Below are positions 47,355 through 55,778 of a stretch of DNA of 64,000 bases, in pieces; position 1 is the stretch's first letter; every line of letters begins with the position of its first letter. The DNA comes from Pacificibacter marinus (GTDB taxonomy: Bacteria > Pseudomonadota > Alphaproteobacteria > Rhodobacterales > Rhodobacteraceae), in the NCBI RefSeq assembly GCF_018860505.1, contig NZ_JAHKPU010000046.1:1-64000 (forward strand). Direction: 5' to 3'. Below the pieces are notes generated by a model. It ran no database searches, had not been told where the DNA came from, and was given only the letters and a program-made list of their open reading frames with translations. The translations under genes were made by a program, and so were the position numbers.

Positions 47355-48053
47355 TTATCGTTTACGCAACTTGGCCAAAATGCGTGGAAACGCACCGGGT
47401 ACCAACAAAAGAGATATGGAAAACCCTGCAACAAAGCCTGAAAGATCAGCGATCCAAGTGGGGTCACTGCCAAAAACAAGCGCCCAGACCAACTGAATGC
47501 CCAGCAAAAACCCGATAAGGGAAAAGGCGCGCAACTGATTTTCTTTCATCGCCCCAAGGCCGATCCACAAGATGAACGTGTAAGATCCGATCAACCCGTA
47601 AGCACCCGCATAAGCGCCCAAAAGGGGAAGGCTTGAGTTCATAATCAAACCGTACCCCAAAGAGCCGGCAAGGACGGACACGACAAACACGATGATAAAC
47701 GCGACATTGCCGAAAATTTCGCCGACCATTTTGCCCAGCGCCAGAATGAACACACAAGCCATCAGCGCGTGAACCAAAGACAGGTGGATCATGCTGTAGC
47801 TGAGAAAGCGGATCATATGTTCCAACGGCCAAAGATTGCGCTCACGCATGGCCTCGAACACCGCATCGAAGAATCCATAGTCTTCAATTGCGGCCACCCG
47901 CCAACCGATGGCTTCGGGGCCGCCGATGATCCCGTAAGACCCGATTTGGAATAAAAGCTCGATACCCACGATGAGCAACACCAAAGCCACAACCGCGGGC
48001 GGCAGGGCGTTAAATGGCATTTCTTCGCGATTGAACGGGGATTGGTCGGACAT
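47355..48053 (-). CDS. rhomboid-fold membrane protein, catalytic residues absent
   Basis: The 232-residue protein has six to seven membrane helices in the rhomboid pattern. However, the serine-protease positions are substituted: the helix-4 GxSG motif reads GAYAGAYG (Ala149 where Ser is expected), the helix-6 His position is Asp203 (IADLSGF), and the helix-2 HxxxN Asn is Ala99 (HALMA). It is therefore probably an inactive rhomboid (pseudoprotease), with a binding or folding role. ATG 48053 begins [10 protein letters not shown]; a longer frame to 48104 is unlikely. It converges on murJ and diverges from trpS. Confidence 0.8.
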   Translation of the reverse strand: MSDQSPFNREEMPFNALPPAVVALVLLIVGIELLFQIGSYGIIGGPEAIGWRVAAIEDYGFFDAVFEAMRERNLWPLEHMIRFLSYSMIHLSLVHALMACVFILALGKMVGEIFGNVAFIIVFVVSVLAGSLGYGLIMNSSLPLLGAYAGAYGLIGSYTFILWIGLGAMKENQLRAFSLIGFLLGIQLVWALVFGSDPTWIADLSGFVAGFSISLLLVPGAFPRILAKLRKR

Positions 48054-48130
48054 ATGCTTTGGCTTCCTTGACGCTAATGTTCTGCATAGGTAAGCCAAGG
48101 ACACTCAATAATCCAGTGACGGAGTTCCAA

Positions 48131-49147
48131 ATGGACAAGCCAGCCTTTACCCCCCGTGTTTTTTCGGGAATCAAACCTTCGGGCGGCCTCACCCTTGGCA
48201 ACTACTTGGGCGCGATCAAGCGTTTCGTAGACATGCAAGGCGGTGAGTTTGAAACCATTTATTGCGTGGTAGACATGCACGCGATCACTGTTTGGCAAGA
48301 TCCAAAGGACCTGCGCCATGCAACACGTGAAGTTGCAGCAGGCTACCTTGCTGCGGGGATAGACCCTGACAAATCGATCTTGTTCAACCAGTCCCGCGTG
48401 TCTGCCCATGCCGAACTCGCCTGGCTCTTCAATACTGTGGCGCGTGTTGGCTGGATGAACCGGATGACCCAGTTCAAAGACAAAGCTGGCGAGAATGCTG
48501 AAGGCGCGTCGCTAGGGCTTTACGCCTACCCGTCTTTGATGGCCGCTGATATTCTTGTCTATCACGCAACACATGTACCTGTCGGCGATGATCAGAAACA
48601 ACATATCGAGCTGACCCGCGACATCGCCAATAAATTCAATCACGACTACAAGGTGGATTTCTTTCCAGAAACCATCCCTGTGATCGAAGGCCCTGCGATG
48701 CGGGTGATGAACTTGCGTGATGGCACCAAGAAGATGTCCAAGTCTGGCGAGTCAGACATGGAGCGCATCAACATGACCGATGATGCTGATAAGATTGCGA
48801 AGAAGTTCAAGAAAGCCAAAACCGATCCTGATGGCATTCCGGAAACGCTGGAAGGTTTAGATGGCCGTCCAGAGGCACGTAATTTGGTCAACATCTACGC
48901 GGCGTTGAACGACATGACCAACGAGGCTGTCGTCGCAGAATATGCGGGCGCTGGTTGGGGGCGTTTCAAACCTGCCTTGGCAGATTTGGCTGTTGCAAAA
49001 CTCAGCCCGATTTCAACCGAGATGCAGCGGTACATGGATGATCCTGCCGAGATCGATCGCATCATGGCCAAAGGGGCGGCAAAAGCCAAAGCCATCGCGG
49101 ATCCGATTTTGGACAAGACCTTTGATATCATGGGGTTTGTGCGCTAA
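48131..49147 (+). CDS. trpS: tryptophanyl-tRNA synthetase
   Basis: TrpS charges tRNA-Trp. The 338-residue class I synthetase has the HIGH-like [28 protein letters not shown] and KMSKS loop ([10 protein letters not shown]). ATG 48131 follows GGAG; the frame extends to 48059 without support. Monocistronic, with a terminator after it. Confidence 0.97.
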   Translation: MDKPAFTPRVFSGIKPSGGLTLGNYLGAIKRFVDMQGGEFETIYCVVDMHAITVWQDPKDLRHATREVAAGYLAAGIDPDKSILFNQSRVSAHAELAWLFNTVARVGWMNRMTQFKDKAGENAEGASLGLYAYPSLMAADILVYHATHVPVGDDQKQHIELTRDIANKFNHDYKVDFFPETIPVIEGPAMRVMNLRDGTKKMSKSGESDMERINMTDDADKIAKKFKKAKTDPDGIPETLEGLDGRPEARNLVNIYAALNDMTNEAVVAEYAGAGWGRFKPALADLAVAKLSPISTEMQRYMDDPAEIDRIMAKGAAKAKAIADPILDKTFDIMGFVR

Positions 49148-49176
49148 CGCCTGCTACGTTTTAGACTAAAAACGAT

Positions 49177-49203
49177 AAAGGGGCCTCATAGGCCCCTTTC
49201 TTT
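49177..49203 (+). terminator. trpS terminator
   Basis: Perfect 9-bp stem AAAGGGGCC/GGCCCCTTT with loop TCATA, followed by CTTTG. Starts 29 bases after the trpS stop. The weak T-run and convergent orientation suggest it may serve both strands. Confidence 0.8.
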
Positions 49204-49245
49204 GTGCGTTTTAGTGTTCCTGCATTTCACGGGGAATGAGCGACC

Positions 49246-49857
49246 TCAGATCACCCGTACGCGCATTCCAACAGGCACCCGCGAATAAAGATCCGCGATC
49301 ATATTGTTGTATAACCCAATGCACCCATCAGATGCCTTACGTCCAATTTTGCGCGTATCATGCGTGCCGTGAATACGGTAATATTGCCAGCTGAGGTACA
49401 GCGCATGGGTGCCCAACGGGTTTTTAGGTCCGGCAGGCACAACACGAGGCAGACTTGGGTCACGTTCGCGCATCGATGGGGTTGGGGTCCATGTTGGCCC
49501 TTCTACTTTTTTGATAACAGATGTGTAGCCACGCCGTGTTAGCTCTTCTGAAATCGGCACAGAGGTCGGGTAGAGCCTATAACCATTGGTTCCATCATTG
49601 CTGTCCGCCGTCCAAAAATGCAAAGCACGACTGACAGTGTCCGCAACCATCACTCCCTTGCCCAAATCGTCAAAGTGTTCGCGCCAATCAACGGTTCGAA
49701 AACTGGAAATATTGCGCCGAACAGCCTCCTGTTCTTGCGTCAAAATTTCTTGAGCCATCGCAGCGGACCCCAAAAAGGGCGTAGCCAGCACAGGGACTGA
49801 TGCGATCAACCCCATAAATTTTCGTTTTGTAAGCACAGATTTTTTCAAATGGGTCAT
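49246..49857 (-). CDS. L,D-transpeptidase (YkuD family)
   Basis: A 203-residue exported protein with a signal peptide (KRKFMGLIASVPVLATPFLGSAAMAQ) and a YkuD domain. The catalytic site is HGTHDTRKIGRKASDGCIGLYN, holding the conserved His and Cys; the C terminus ends GMRVRVI. These enzymes cross-link peptidoglycan or attach lipoproteins to it. ATG 49857 follows AGGA; the N-terminal Lys/Arg-rich part precedes the signal core. Confidence 0.94.
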   Translation of the reverse strand: MTHLKKSVLTKRKFMGLIASVPVLATPFLGSAAMAQEILTQEQEAVRRNISSFRTVDWREHFDDLGKGVMVADTVSRALHFWTADSNDGTNGYRLYPTSVPISEELTRRGYTSVIKKVEGPTWTPTPSMRERDPSLPRVVPAGPKNPLGTHALYLSWQYYRIHGTHDTRKIGRKASDGCIGLYNNMIADLYSRVPVGMRVRVI

Positions 49858-50095
49858 GGCGGGTCCTGAATTCTTTTTCTGTTTAAAACCACGCAATGGG
49901 GGACATTCGCAAATCACAATGCAGTTAACTCTACCACACAACAAACTTTGACACGCAACGCCACTGAATCGCGCGTCAGATCAAGGCACACGGCAATCGC
50001 TGAGATGATCATGAGAATCGTCATAAAAGTGAGGCAATACATGTTTATTCAGGCGTTAAACGCGTCACCCATTTGTATATCTGCGCCAAGCCCCC

Positions 50096-50180
50096 TTGAG
50101 GTGCAAGATGCGTTTACATCGAACAGTCCCCTTCGATGACATAGCAAACACCCTCGGCTCAATGTCGAGGGTGTTCTTTT
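50096..50180 (+). ncRNA. candidate small RNA or leader with intrinsic terminator
   Basis: The 406 bases between the L,D-transpeptidase and usp contain a strong terminator: AACACCCTCG (50147-50156), 9-base loop, CGAGGGTGTT (50166-50175), then CTTTT. No plus-strand gene lies upstream. A shorter hairpin (ATCGAA/TTCGAT) precedes it near 50117-50136. This layout fits a small RNA of unknown size ending near 50180, or an attenuator for usp, whose ATG is 84 bases further. The start of the transcript is not defined. Confidence 0.4.
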
Positions 50181-50263
50181 GTCAGCCAATGCTTGCACTG
50201 GCGCGCGACCTCAGCCATCATTGCGCAAACTGCTGCTGGACAGTGCAGCTTAAGGGAGAGACC

Positions 50264-50719
50264 ATGCGCAAGTTTCTTGTGATCTTAGATGACAGCCGTG
50301 AATGCCTAAACGCTATGCGCTTTGCCGCGATGCGTGCGACCAATACAGGTGGCGGTGTAACCATTTTGTCAGTGATTCCGCCCGATGAGTTCAATCACTG
50401 GATCGGTGTCGCAGATATCATGCGCGAAGAAGCCCGCGAACGGATCATCGTCCATTTCGAAGTTTTCGCCAAATGGATGCGCGACCGTCAAGGCATCGAC
50501 CCCGAACTGGTGATCCGCGAAGGCGAAGCTGTGAGCGAAATCTTGGCACAGATACAAGAAGACCCTGATATCGGCGTGCTTGTCTTAGGGGCTGGAACAG
50601 AAAAGAGCGGGCCCGGTCCACTTATTGCCTCGATGACCAAACAGGCAGGCTTTTTACCGATTCCCATGACATTGGTGCCGGGCGAGATGTCAAAAGAACG
50701 CTTAGAATCGATCACTTAA
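50264..50719 (+). CDS. universal stress protein family
   Basis: The 151-residue UspA-fold protein begins KFLVILDDSRECLNAMRFAA and contains VLVLGAGTEKSGPGPLIASM, the ATP-binding-type segment (Gly-x2-Gly-x9-Gly-Ser/Ala) of the family in a degenerate form. It is cytosolic. ATG 50264 follows GGGAGAG. Located between a candidate small-RNA terminator and the iron box of nfuA. Confidence 0.88.
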   Translation: MRKFLVILDDSRECLNAMRFAAMRATNTGGGVTILSVIPPDEFNHWIGVADIMREEARERIIVHFEVFAKWMRDRQGIDPELVIREGEAVSEILAQIQEDPDIGVLVLGAGTEKSGPGPLIASMTKQAGFLPIPMTLVPGEMSKERLESIT

Positions 50720-50773
50720 CGCCCTTGTATTTGGGCGCGCAAGCAACTGTGAGCGCCCTCATCGCGCCAGTCG

Positions 50774-50790
50774 TTTAGAATGATTCTAAA
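50774..50790. promoter_or_regulatory. iron-control-element (Irr) box upstream of nfuA
   Basis: TTTAGAATGATTCTAAA is a perfect palindrome of two 7-base arms with a 3-base centre. It matches the iron-control element bound by the alphaproteobacterial regulator Irr (TTAGAA...TTCTAA). It lies 58 bases before the nfuA ATG and three bases before a plausible -35 (TTGACT). The match is by recall of the published consensus; binding is untested. Confidence 0.7.
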
Positions 50791-50792
50791 TG

Positions 50793-50821
50793 TTGACTTT
50801 TCCACTCAGAAGGCCCATATC
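50793..50821 (+). promoter_or_regulatory. candidate nfuA promoter
   Basis: TTGACT (50793-50798), a 17-base spacer and CATATC (50816-50821) resemble a sigma-70 promoter. The -10 match is weak. The iron box abuts the -35, the position expected for activation rather than steric repression. Confidence 0.4.
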
Positions 50822-50848
50822 CGACTAACGCAGTAAGGAAAGCCGATC

Positions 50849-51412
50849 ATGTTTATTCAAACCGAATCCACACCAAATCCAGCGACACTGAAATTCTTGC
50901 CCGGCCAAACCGTTTTGGAAACCGGCACAGCAGATTTCACCACAGCGGAAGCGGCGGCCTCTTCTCCGCTGGCCAAACGCGTGTTTGCAGTTGGCAATGT
51001 AACAGGCGTGTTTTTTGGCAATGATTTTGTCACAGTCACCAAAGATGATGTGACAGACTGGGATCACATCAAACCTGCCTTACTCGGCGCCATTATGGAA
51101 CATTTCCAATCCGGCGATGCGGTAATGGAAGGCGAAAGCGGGTCCCCTGCCGGCCACGCGGCGCATGACGGCCCAGACAGCGACATTGTGAACCAAATCA
51201 AAGAATTGCTCGACACCCGCGTGCGCCCTGCAGTGGCACAAGATGGCGGTGACATTACGTTCCACGGCTTCGACAAAGGCGTTGTATATTTGCACATGCA
51301 AGGGGCCTGTGCGGGCTGCCCATCCTCTACGTTGACGCTGAAAATGGGTATTGAGAACCTATTGCGCCACTATATTCCAGAAGTTTTGGAAGTGCGTCCG
51401 GTCGCAGCGTGA
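50849..51412 (+). CDS. nfuA: Nfu-type Fe-S cluster carrier
   Basis: The 187-residue protein has an N-terminal Nfu_N domain (MFIQTESTPNPATLKFLPG) and a C-terminal NifU domain with the cluster-binding CAGC motif (GACAGCPSSTLTLKMGIENLL). It carries and delivers [4Fe-4S] clusters to apoproteins. ATG 50849 follows AAGGAAAG. It is preceded by an iron-control palindrome, consistent with iron-dependent control, and followed by a GNAT gene three bases later. Confidence 0.95.
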   Translation: MFIQTESTPNPATLKFLPGQTVLETGTADFTTAEAAASSPLAKRVFAVGNVTGVFFGNDFVTVTKDDVTDWDHIKPALLGAIMEHFQSGDAVMEGESGSPAGHAAHDGPDSDIVNQIKELLDTRVRPAVAQDGGDITFHGFDKGVVYLHMQGACAGCPSSTLTLKMGIENLLRHYIPEVLEVRPVAA

Positions 51413-51415
51413 CCC

Positions 51416-51850
51416 ATGACGCTTTCCCTGTCGCACGCTGATCTCGCGGCACTGCACAAAGCCAGCTTTACACTGCCCCGCCCTTGGTCCGAGACCGAGT
51501 TTGCGGGGCTTTTGTCTATGGCGGATGTATTTCTGACCTGCGGCGATGGCCCTTCCTTCGCTTTGGGCCGCGTGGTTGTCGGCGAGGCCGAACTTTTGAC
51601 ATTGGCCGTCGATCCCAGCGCGCAAAGCCGCGGCTTGGGGCGCGCTGCACTTGAGGCATATGAAGGTGAGGCCCGCAGGCGCGGCGCAGATATTTCCTTT
51701 TTGGAAGTGGCGACGACAAACACAGTCGCCATCAAACTATATCTGTCTCATGGCTACAGCGAATCTGGTCGCCGCCGCGCCTATTACGCCGCAGCAGATG
51801 GGACCAAAGTTGACGCTTTTGTTTTTTCTAAGCCATTGGATCAGGCGTAA
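51416..51850 (+). CDS. rimI: GNAT N-acetyltransferase, RimI-like
   Basis: A 144-residue acetyltransferase with the GNAT acetyl-CoA loop (AVDPSAQSRGLGRAAL) and LEVATTNTVAIKLYLSHGYSESGRRRAYY, the C-terminal pattern of RimI, which acetylates the N-terminal alanine of ribosomal protein S18. Other GNAT substrates are possible. It starts three bases after the nfuA stop, so co-transcription is likely. No tsaB lies beside it, although rimI is often paired with tsaB. Confidence 0.82.
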   Translation: MTLSLSHADLAALHKASFTLPRPWSETEFAGLLSMADVFLTCGDGPSFALGRVVVGEAELLTLAVDPSAQSRGLGRAALEAYEGEARRRGADISFLEVATTNTVAIKLYLSHGYSESGRRRAYYAAADGTKVDAFVFSKPLDQA

Positions 51851-51917
51851 CTTTACGTCAACATTCCAATGTTTTGGCAAACATCGCCCAATCTGGGACC
51901 AAATGGTAAAATTTCTG

Positions 51918-52011
51918 TTGACCCTCTCTTTGCAAAACGCCCTAATTCAATTGTGAACATCAGCGATCTGCTCGCTGCTGTGGATATGTTCAACAGACAT
52001 GTCACAATTGA
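51918..52011 (+). promoter_or_regulatory. promoter with overlapping inverted repeat, second BMP transporter
   Basis: TTGACC (51918-51923) and CCTAAT (51941-51946) form a plausible promoter. An inverted repeat starts at the -10: TCAATTGTGAACAT (51947-51960) pairs with ATGTCACAATTGA (51999-52011), 12 pairs with one bulge and 38 bases between. This may be an operator or a transcribed stem-loop 54 bases before the BMP gene. Candidate only. Confidence 0.45.
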
Positions 52012-52064
52012 TTTCGGACATGCCTATGATGCAGGTCCCAATATAAACACTACGGGAGACGACC

Positions 52065-53054
52065 ATGACCCTGATGAAATCCTTTCTAGGTGCAGCTGCC
52101 ACTTTGGCGATCACTGCTGGCGGCGCTATCGCTGATCCCGCGATCATTTATGATCTCGGCGGCAAGTTCGATAAATCTTTCAACGAAGCCGCTTATAATG
52201 GCGCAGAACGCTGGGCTGCGGAAACCGGCGGAACATACCGCGATGTTGAATTGTCATCAGACGCACAGCGTGAACAAGCATTACGTCGTTTTGCCGAGAG
52301 CGGTTACAACCCAATTGTCATGGCTGGTTTCAGCTTTGCCACATCGCTCGAAGCTGTTGCCGCGGATTTCCCTGACACAAAATTCGCCATCATCGATATG
52401 GTTGTAGACGCGCCGAATGTGCAATCCGTTGTCTACAGTGAACACGAAGGGTCATATCTCGTTGGAGTTGCGGCAGCATACGCAGCAAAAGGCGACACTG
52501 TATCGTTCATCGGCGGCATGGATATTCCACTGATTTCTAAATTTGCATGTGGTTACGCTCAAGGCTTTAAATCTGTGAAGCCTGAGGGCACAGTCATCGT
52601 CAACATGACAGGTACGACTCCTGCGGCTTGGAATGATCCGGTAAAAGGCGGCGAACTTACCCGCGCACAAAAATCCCAAGGGTCTGAAGTTGTGTTTGCG
52701 GCCGCCGGCGGCACAGGTCTGGGAGTGCTTCAAACCGCAGCAGACGAAGATATGCTCGCCATCGGCGTTGACAGCAACCAAAACTACCTACAGCCAGGTA
52801 AAGTACTGACATCCATGGTGAAACGCGTCGACAACGCAGTGTTTCAAGCCTTTTCGCAAGGCACAGACCTAGAGCCAGGCTTTAATGTTATGGGGCTCGC
52901 AAACGGCGGTGTTTCTGCAGCGATGGATGAATTCAACGCCCCTCTCATCACAGAAGAAATGAAAATGGCTTTGGCAGAGACCGAAGCGAAAATCATTTCG
53001 GGTGAAATCGTTGTGCACGATTACATGTCCGACTCTGCCTGCCCAGCGTACTAA
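52065..53054 (+). CDS. BMP-family substrate-binding protein, second transporter
   Basis: The 329-residue periplasmic protein has a signal peptide (MTLMKSFLGAAATLAITAGGAIA) and the Bmp/PnrA fold: AIIYDLGGKFDKSFNEAAYNGAERW, PIVMAGFSFATSLEAVAADFP, and GVDSNQNYLQPGKVLTSMVKRVDNA, a C-terminal pattern shared by nucleoside receptors. It differs from the xdh-linked paralogue at 21449-22516, which lacks these signatures. ATG 52065 follows GGGAG. It heads a BMP-ATPase-permease-permease unit. Confidence 0.94.
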   Translation: MTLMKSFLGAAATLAITAGGAIADPAIIYDLGGKFDKSFNEAAYNGAERWAAETGGTYRDVELSSDAQREQALRRFAESGYNPIVMAGFSFATSLEAVAADFPDTKFAIIDMVVDAPNVQSVVYSEHEGSYLVGVAAAYAAKGDTVSFIGGMDIPLISKFACGYAQGFKSVKPEGTVIVNMTGTTPAAWNDPVKGGELTRAQKSQGSEVVFAAAGGTGLGVLQTAADEDMLAIGVDSNQNYLQPGKVLTSMVKRVDNAVFQAFSQGTDLEPGFNVMGLANGGVSAAMDEFNAPLITEEMKMALAETEAKIISGEIVVHDYMSDSACPAY

Positions 53055-53065
53055 GGCTGGCTAGA

Positions 53066-54676
53066 ATGGTTTCCACAACCCATGAGGGGCGGCAGACACC
53101 TGCCGCCCCAATTGCCCCCAGCACTGCGCCGCTTGCCATCGAGTTGCGCGGTATATCCAAAGCATTTGGTCCTGTTCAGGCGAACAAAGATATCTGTATC
53201 TCTGTTCGCAAAGGCACCATCCACGGTATTATAGGCGAAAATGGCGCGGGGAAATCTACGCTTATGTCGATCCTGTACGGCTTTTACAAAGCTGACAGCG
53301 GTACAGTGTTGATCAACGGCCACGAGGTGCAAATCACCGACAGTCAAGCAGCCATCGCGGCAGGCATCGGCATGGTCTTTCAACACTTTAAGCTGGTCGA
53401 AAACTTCAGTGTTTTGGAAAATGTTGTTCTGGGCGCAGAAGACGGTGGGCTGCTCATGCCCTCGCTGGGCAAAGCCCGCAAACTTTTGAAACAACTCTCT
53501 GACGAATATGAACTTTCCGTCGATCCTGACGCTTTGATTGAAGATCTCTCTGTTGGTCACCAACAACGGGTTGAGATCCTTAAAGCGCTATATCGCCAAG
53601 CCGATATTTTGATCCTTGATGAACCCACCGGCGTTTTGACCCCTGCCGAGGCGGACCACCTGTTTCGCATTTTGGAAGGCCTAAAGGCACAGGGAAAAAC
53701 CATTATCTTGATCACGCATAAATTGCGCGAAATCATGAATGTCACCGATTCCGTATCCGTGATGCGTCGCGGTGAAATGACCGCGACGGTAAGCACCGCC
53801 GACACCTCACCTGAACAGCTGGCCGAACTCATGGTGGGCCGCAAAGTTCTGCTGGAAGTCGACAAAACGCCCGCCACGCCGGGGGCCCCAATTTTAGAAG
53901 TCGAGAAGCTGACAGTCGTTGACAGCCACGGTGTAACACGTGTGAAGGGCGTCGATTTGACCGTGCGCGCTGGCGAAATTTTGGGCATTGCAGGCGTCGC
54001 AGGCAATGGTCAAACTGAACTTTTGGAAGTCCTTGGTGGATACCAAAATGGCACTGGTGTGATCCGTGTAAACGGGCAAGAACTGGATCTGACTGGAAAA
54101 GCATCCGATGGGCAATCCCGTCGTGCGCGCGGCATCGCTCATGTGCCCGAAGATCGCCATGACGAGGGCCTAATCTTAAATTTCGCGGCATGGGAAAACA
54201 TCGTGTTTGGCTATCACCACGATCCTGAGTATCAAAAAAACGCTTGGATCATGGACAACGCCAAGATCAAAAAGATTGCGCATGAAAAAATGGAGCGTTT
54301 TGACACGCGGCCACTGAATGAAAAGCTGGAAGCCAAAAGCTTTTCCGGCGGCAATCAACAAAAGATCGTTTTGGCACGCGAAATCGAGCGCAACCCAGAT
54401 TTATTATTGATTGGCCAGCCCACACGCGGTGTCGATATTGGTGCCATCGAATTTATTCACCAACAAATCGTTGCCCTGCGCGACCAAGGCAAAGCGATTT
54501 TGCTAGTTTCGGTTGAGCTAGACGAAATCATGGCCTTGTCCGACCGTATCGCGGTGATGTTCGACGGCAATATCATGGGCGAGCGCTTGCCATCTGAGAC
54601 CAACGAGCAAGAACTTGGAATGCTGATGGCTGGCATTAACAACGGCGCAGACGCCACACTGAGCGAGGGCGCGTAA
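53066..54676 (+). CDS. nucleoside-type ABC transporter, double ATPase subunit, second system
   Basis: A 536-residue fused double-ABC protein. First half: Walker A IGENGAGKSTLM, signature LSVGHQQRVEIL, Walker B ILILDEPTGVLT. Second half: GVAGNGQTELLEVLGG and signature FSGGNQQKIVLAREI, followed by LLIGQPTRGVDIGAIE where the Walker B Asp-Glu is replaced by Gly-Gln. It has a 25-residue N-terminal extension rich in Ala/Pro compared with its paralogue. Starts 11 bases after the BMP stop. Confidence 0.93.
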   Translation: MVSTTHEGRQTPAAPIAPSTAPLAIELRGISKAFGPVQANKDICISVRKGTIHGIIGENGAGKSTLMSILYGFYKADSGTVLINGHEVQITDSQAAIAAGIGMVFQHFKLVENFSVLENVVLGAEDGGLLMPSLGKARKLLKQLSDEYELSVDPDALIEDLSVGHQQRVEILKALYRQADILILDEPTGVLTPAEADHLFRILEGLKAQGKTIILITHKLREIMNVTDSVSVMRRGEMTATVSTADTSPEQLAELMVGRKVLLEVDKTPATPGAPILEVEKLTVVDSHGVTRVKGVDLTVRAGEILGIAGVAGNGQTELLEVLGGYQNGTGVIRVNGQELDLTGKASDGQSRRARGIAHVPEDRHDEGLILNFAAWENIVFGYHHDPEYQKNAWIMDNAKIKKIAHEKMERFDTRPLNEKLEAKSFSGGNQQKIVLAREIERNPDLLLIGQPTRGVDIGAIEFIHQQIVALRDQGKAILLVSVELDEIMALSDRIAVMFDGNIMGERLPSETNEQELGMLMAGINNGADATLSEGA

Positions 54677-54677
54677 C

Positions 54678-55778
54678 ATGCAAGCCATGCCAAAATGGGC
54701 GGATGCCGTCCTTATCCCGTTGATCTCGATCTTGCTCGCATTCTTTTTCTCTGGTCTGACAATATTGGCCATTGGCAAAGATCCTGTCGTTGCAATTCAA
54801 ACCATGGTGCAAGGCGCATTTGGGTCGACCAACGGCTTGGGCTATACGCTGTATTACACCACCAATTTCATCTTTACGGGCCTCGCGATTGCCGTGGCTT
54901 ATCACGCGCGACTGTTCAACATTGGTGGCGAGGGCCAAGTGATGCTGGGTGGTCTTGGCGTGGCTTTGGTCTGTCTGGCCATAGATTGGCCGCATTGGAC
55001 GCTGGCATTGCCTGCGGCCATGGTTGGCGGTGCCGTGTTTGGCGCAGCTTGGTCCTTTATCCCTGCTTATTTACAAGCCAAACGTGGGTCGCACATCGTG
55101 ATCACGACCATGATGTTCAACTTTATCGCTTCGGCCTTTGTTGGGTATATCTTATTGAATTACCTCAAGGTTCCGGGATCTATGTCAACAGAAAGCGCGG
55201 GCTTTTCAGCGGGTGCGCATTTGCCGACCTTTCACGAAATGCTTGCGCCTTTTGGTATCAATTTCAATAAAAACGCGCCTGCAAATATCTCGTTTCTCAT
55301 CGCACTTTTGGCTGCTTTTGGCTTTTGGGTTTTGATTTGGAAGACCCGTTTGGGCTATGAAATTCGGTCCTTTGGTGAATCTGAATCTGCTGCGAAATAT
55401 GCAGGCATCAATCCTGTACGCATCACCGTCATCGCGATGATGATTTCTGGCGCTTTGTGCGGATTGATGGCGATCAACAACGTCATGGGAGAAGCAGAAC
55501 GCCTGATCGACAACGCCCCCGAAGGCGCTGGCTTCATCGGCATCGCCGTTGCCCTGATGGGACGGAACCACCCAGTTGGCATCGTGCTAGCAGCCCTTTT
55601 GTTTGGATTTCTCTATCAAGGCGGCGCAGAGTTGACCTTTTGGGAAGCGATCCCACGCGAGTTGATCATCGTGATCCAAGGGCTTGTGATCATGTTCACC
55701 GGCGCGCTTGATAATATGGTGCGTGCCCCGTTGGAAAAACTATTTCTGACGCCGCGCAAGAACAAGAAGGGGGCGTGA
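54678..55778 (+). CDS. nucleoside-type ABC transporter permease 1, second system
   Basis: A 366-residue inner-membrane protein of the BPD_transp_2 family, with the signature AYHARLFNIGGEGQVMLGG near residue 75 and the ATPase-contact segment IRSFGESESAAKYAGIN. It follows the ATPase stop at once and ends in a GTGA overlap with the next permease. Homologous in position to permease 1 of the first system. Confidence 0.93.
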   Translation: MQAMPKWADAVLIPLISILLAFFFSGLTILAIGKDPVVAIQTMVQGAFGSTNGLGYTLYYTTNFIFTGLAIAVAYHARLFNIGGEGQVMLGGLGVALVCLAIDWPHWTLALPAAMVGGAVFGAAWSFIPAYLQAKRGSHIVITTMMFNFIASAFVGYILLNYLKVPGSMSTESAGFSAGAHLPTFHEMLAPFGINFNKNAPANISFLIALLAAFGFWVLIWKTRLGYEIRSFGESESAAKYAGINPVRITVIAMMISGALCGLMAINNVMGEAERLIDNAPEGAGFIGIAVALMGRNHPVGIVLAALLFGFLYQGGAELTFWEAIPRELIIVIQGLVIMFTGALDNMVRAPLEKLFLTPRKNKKGA

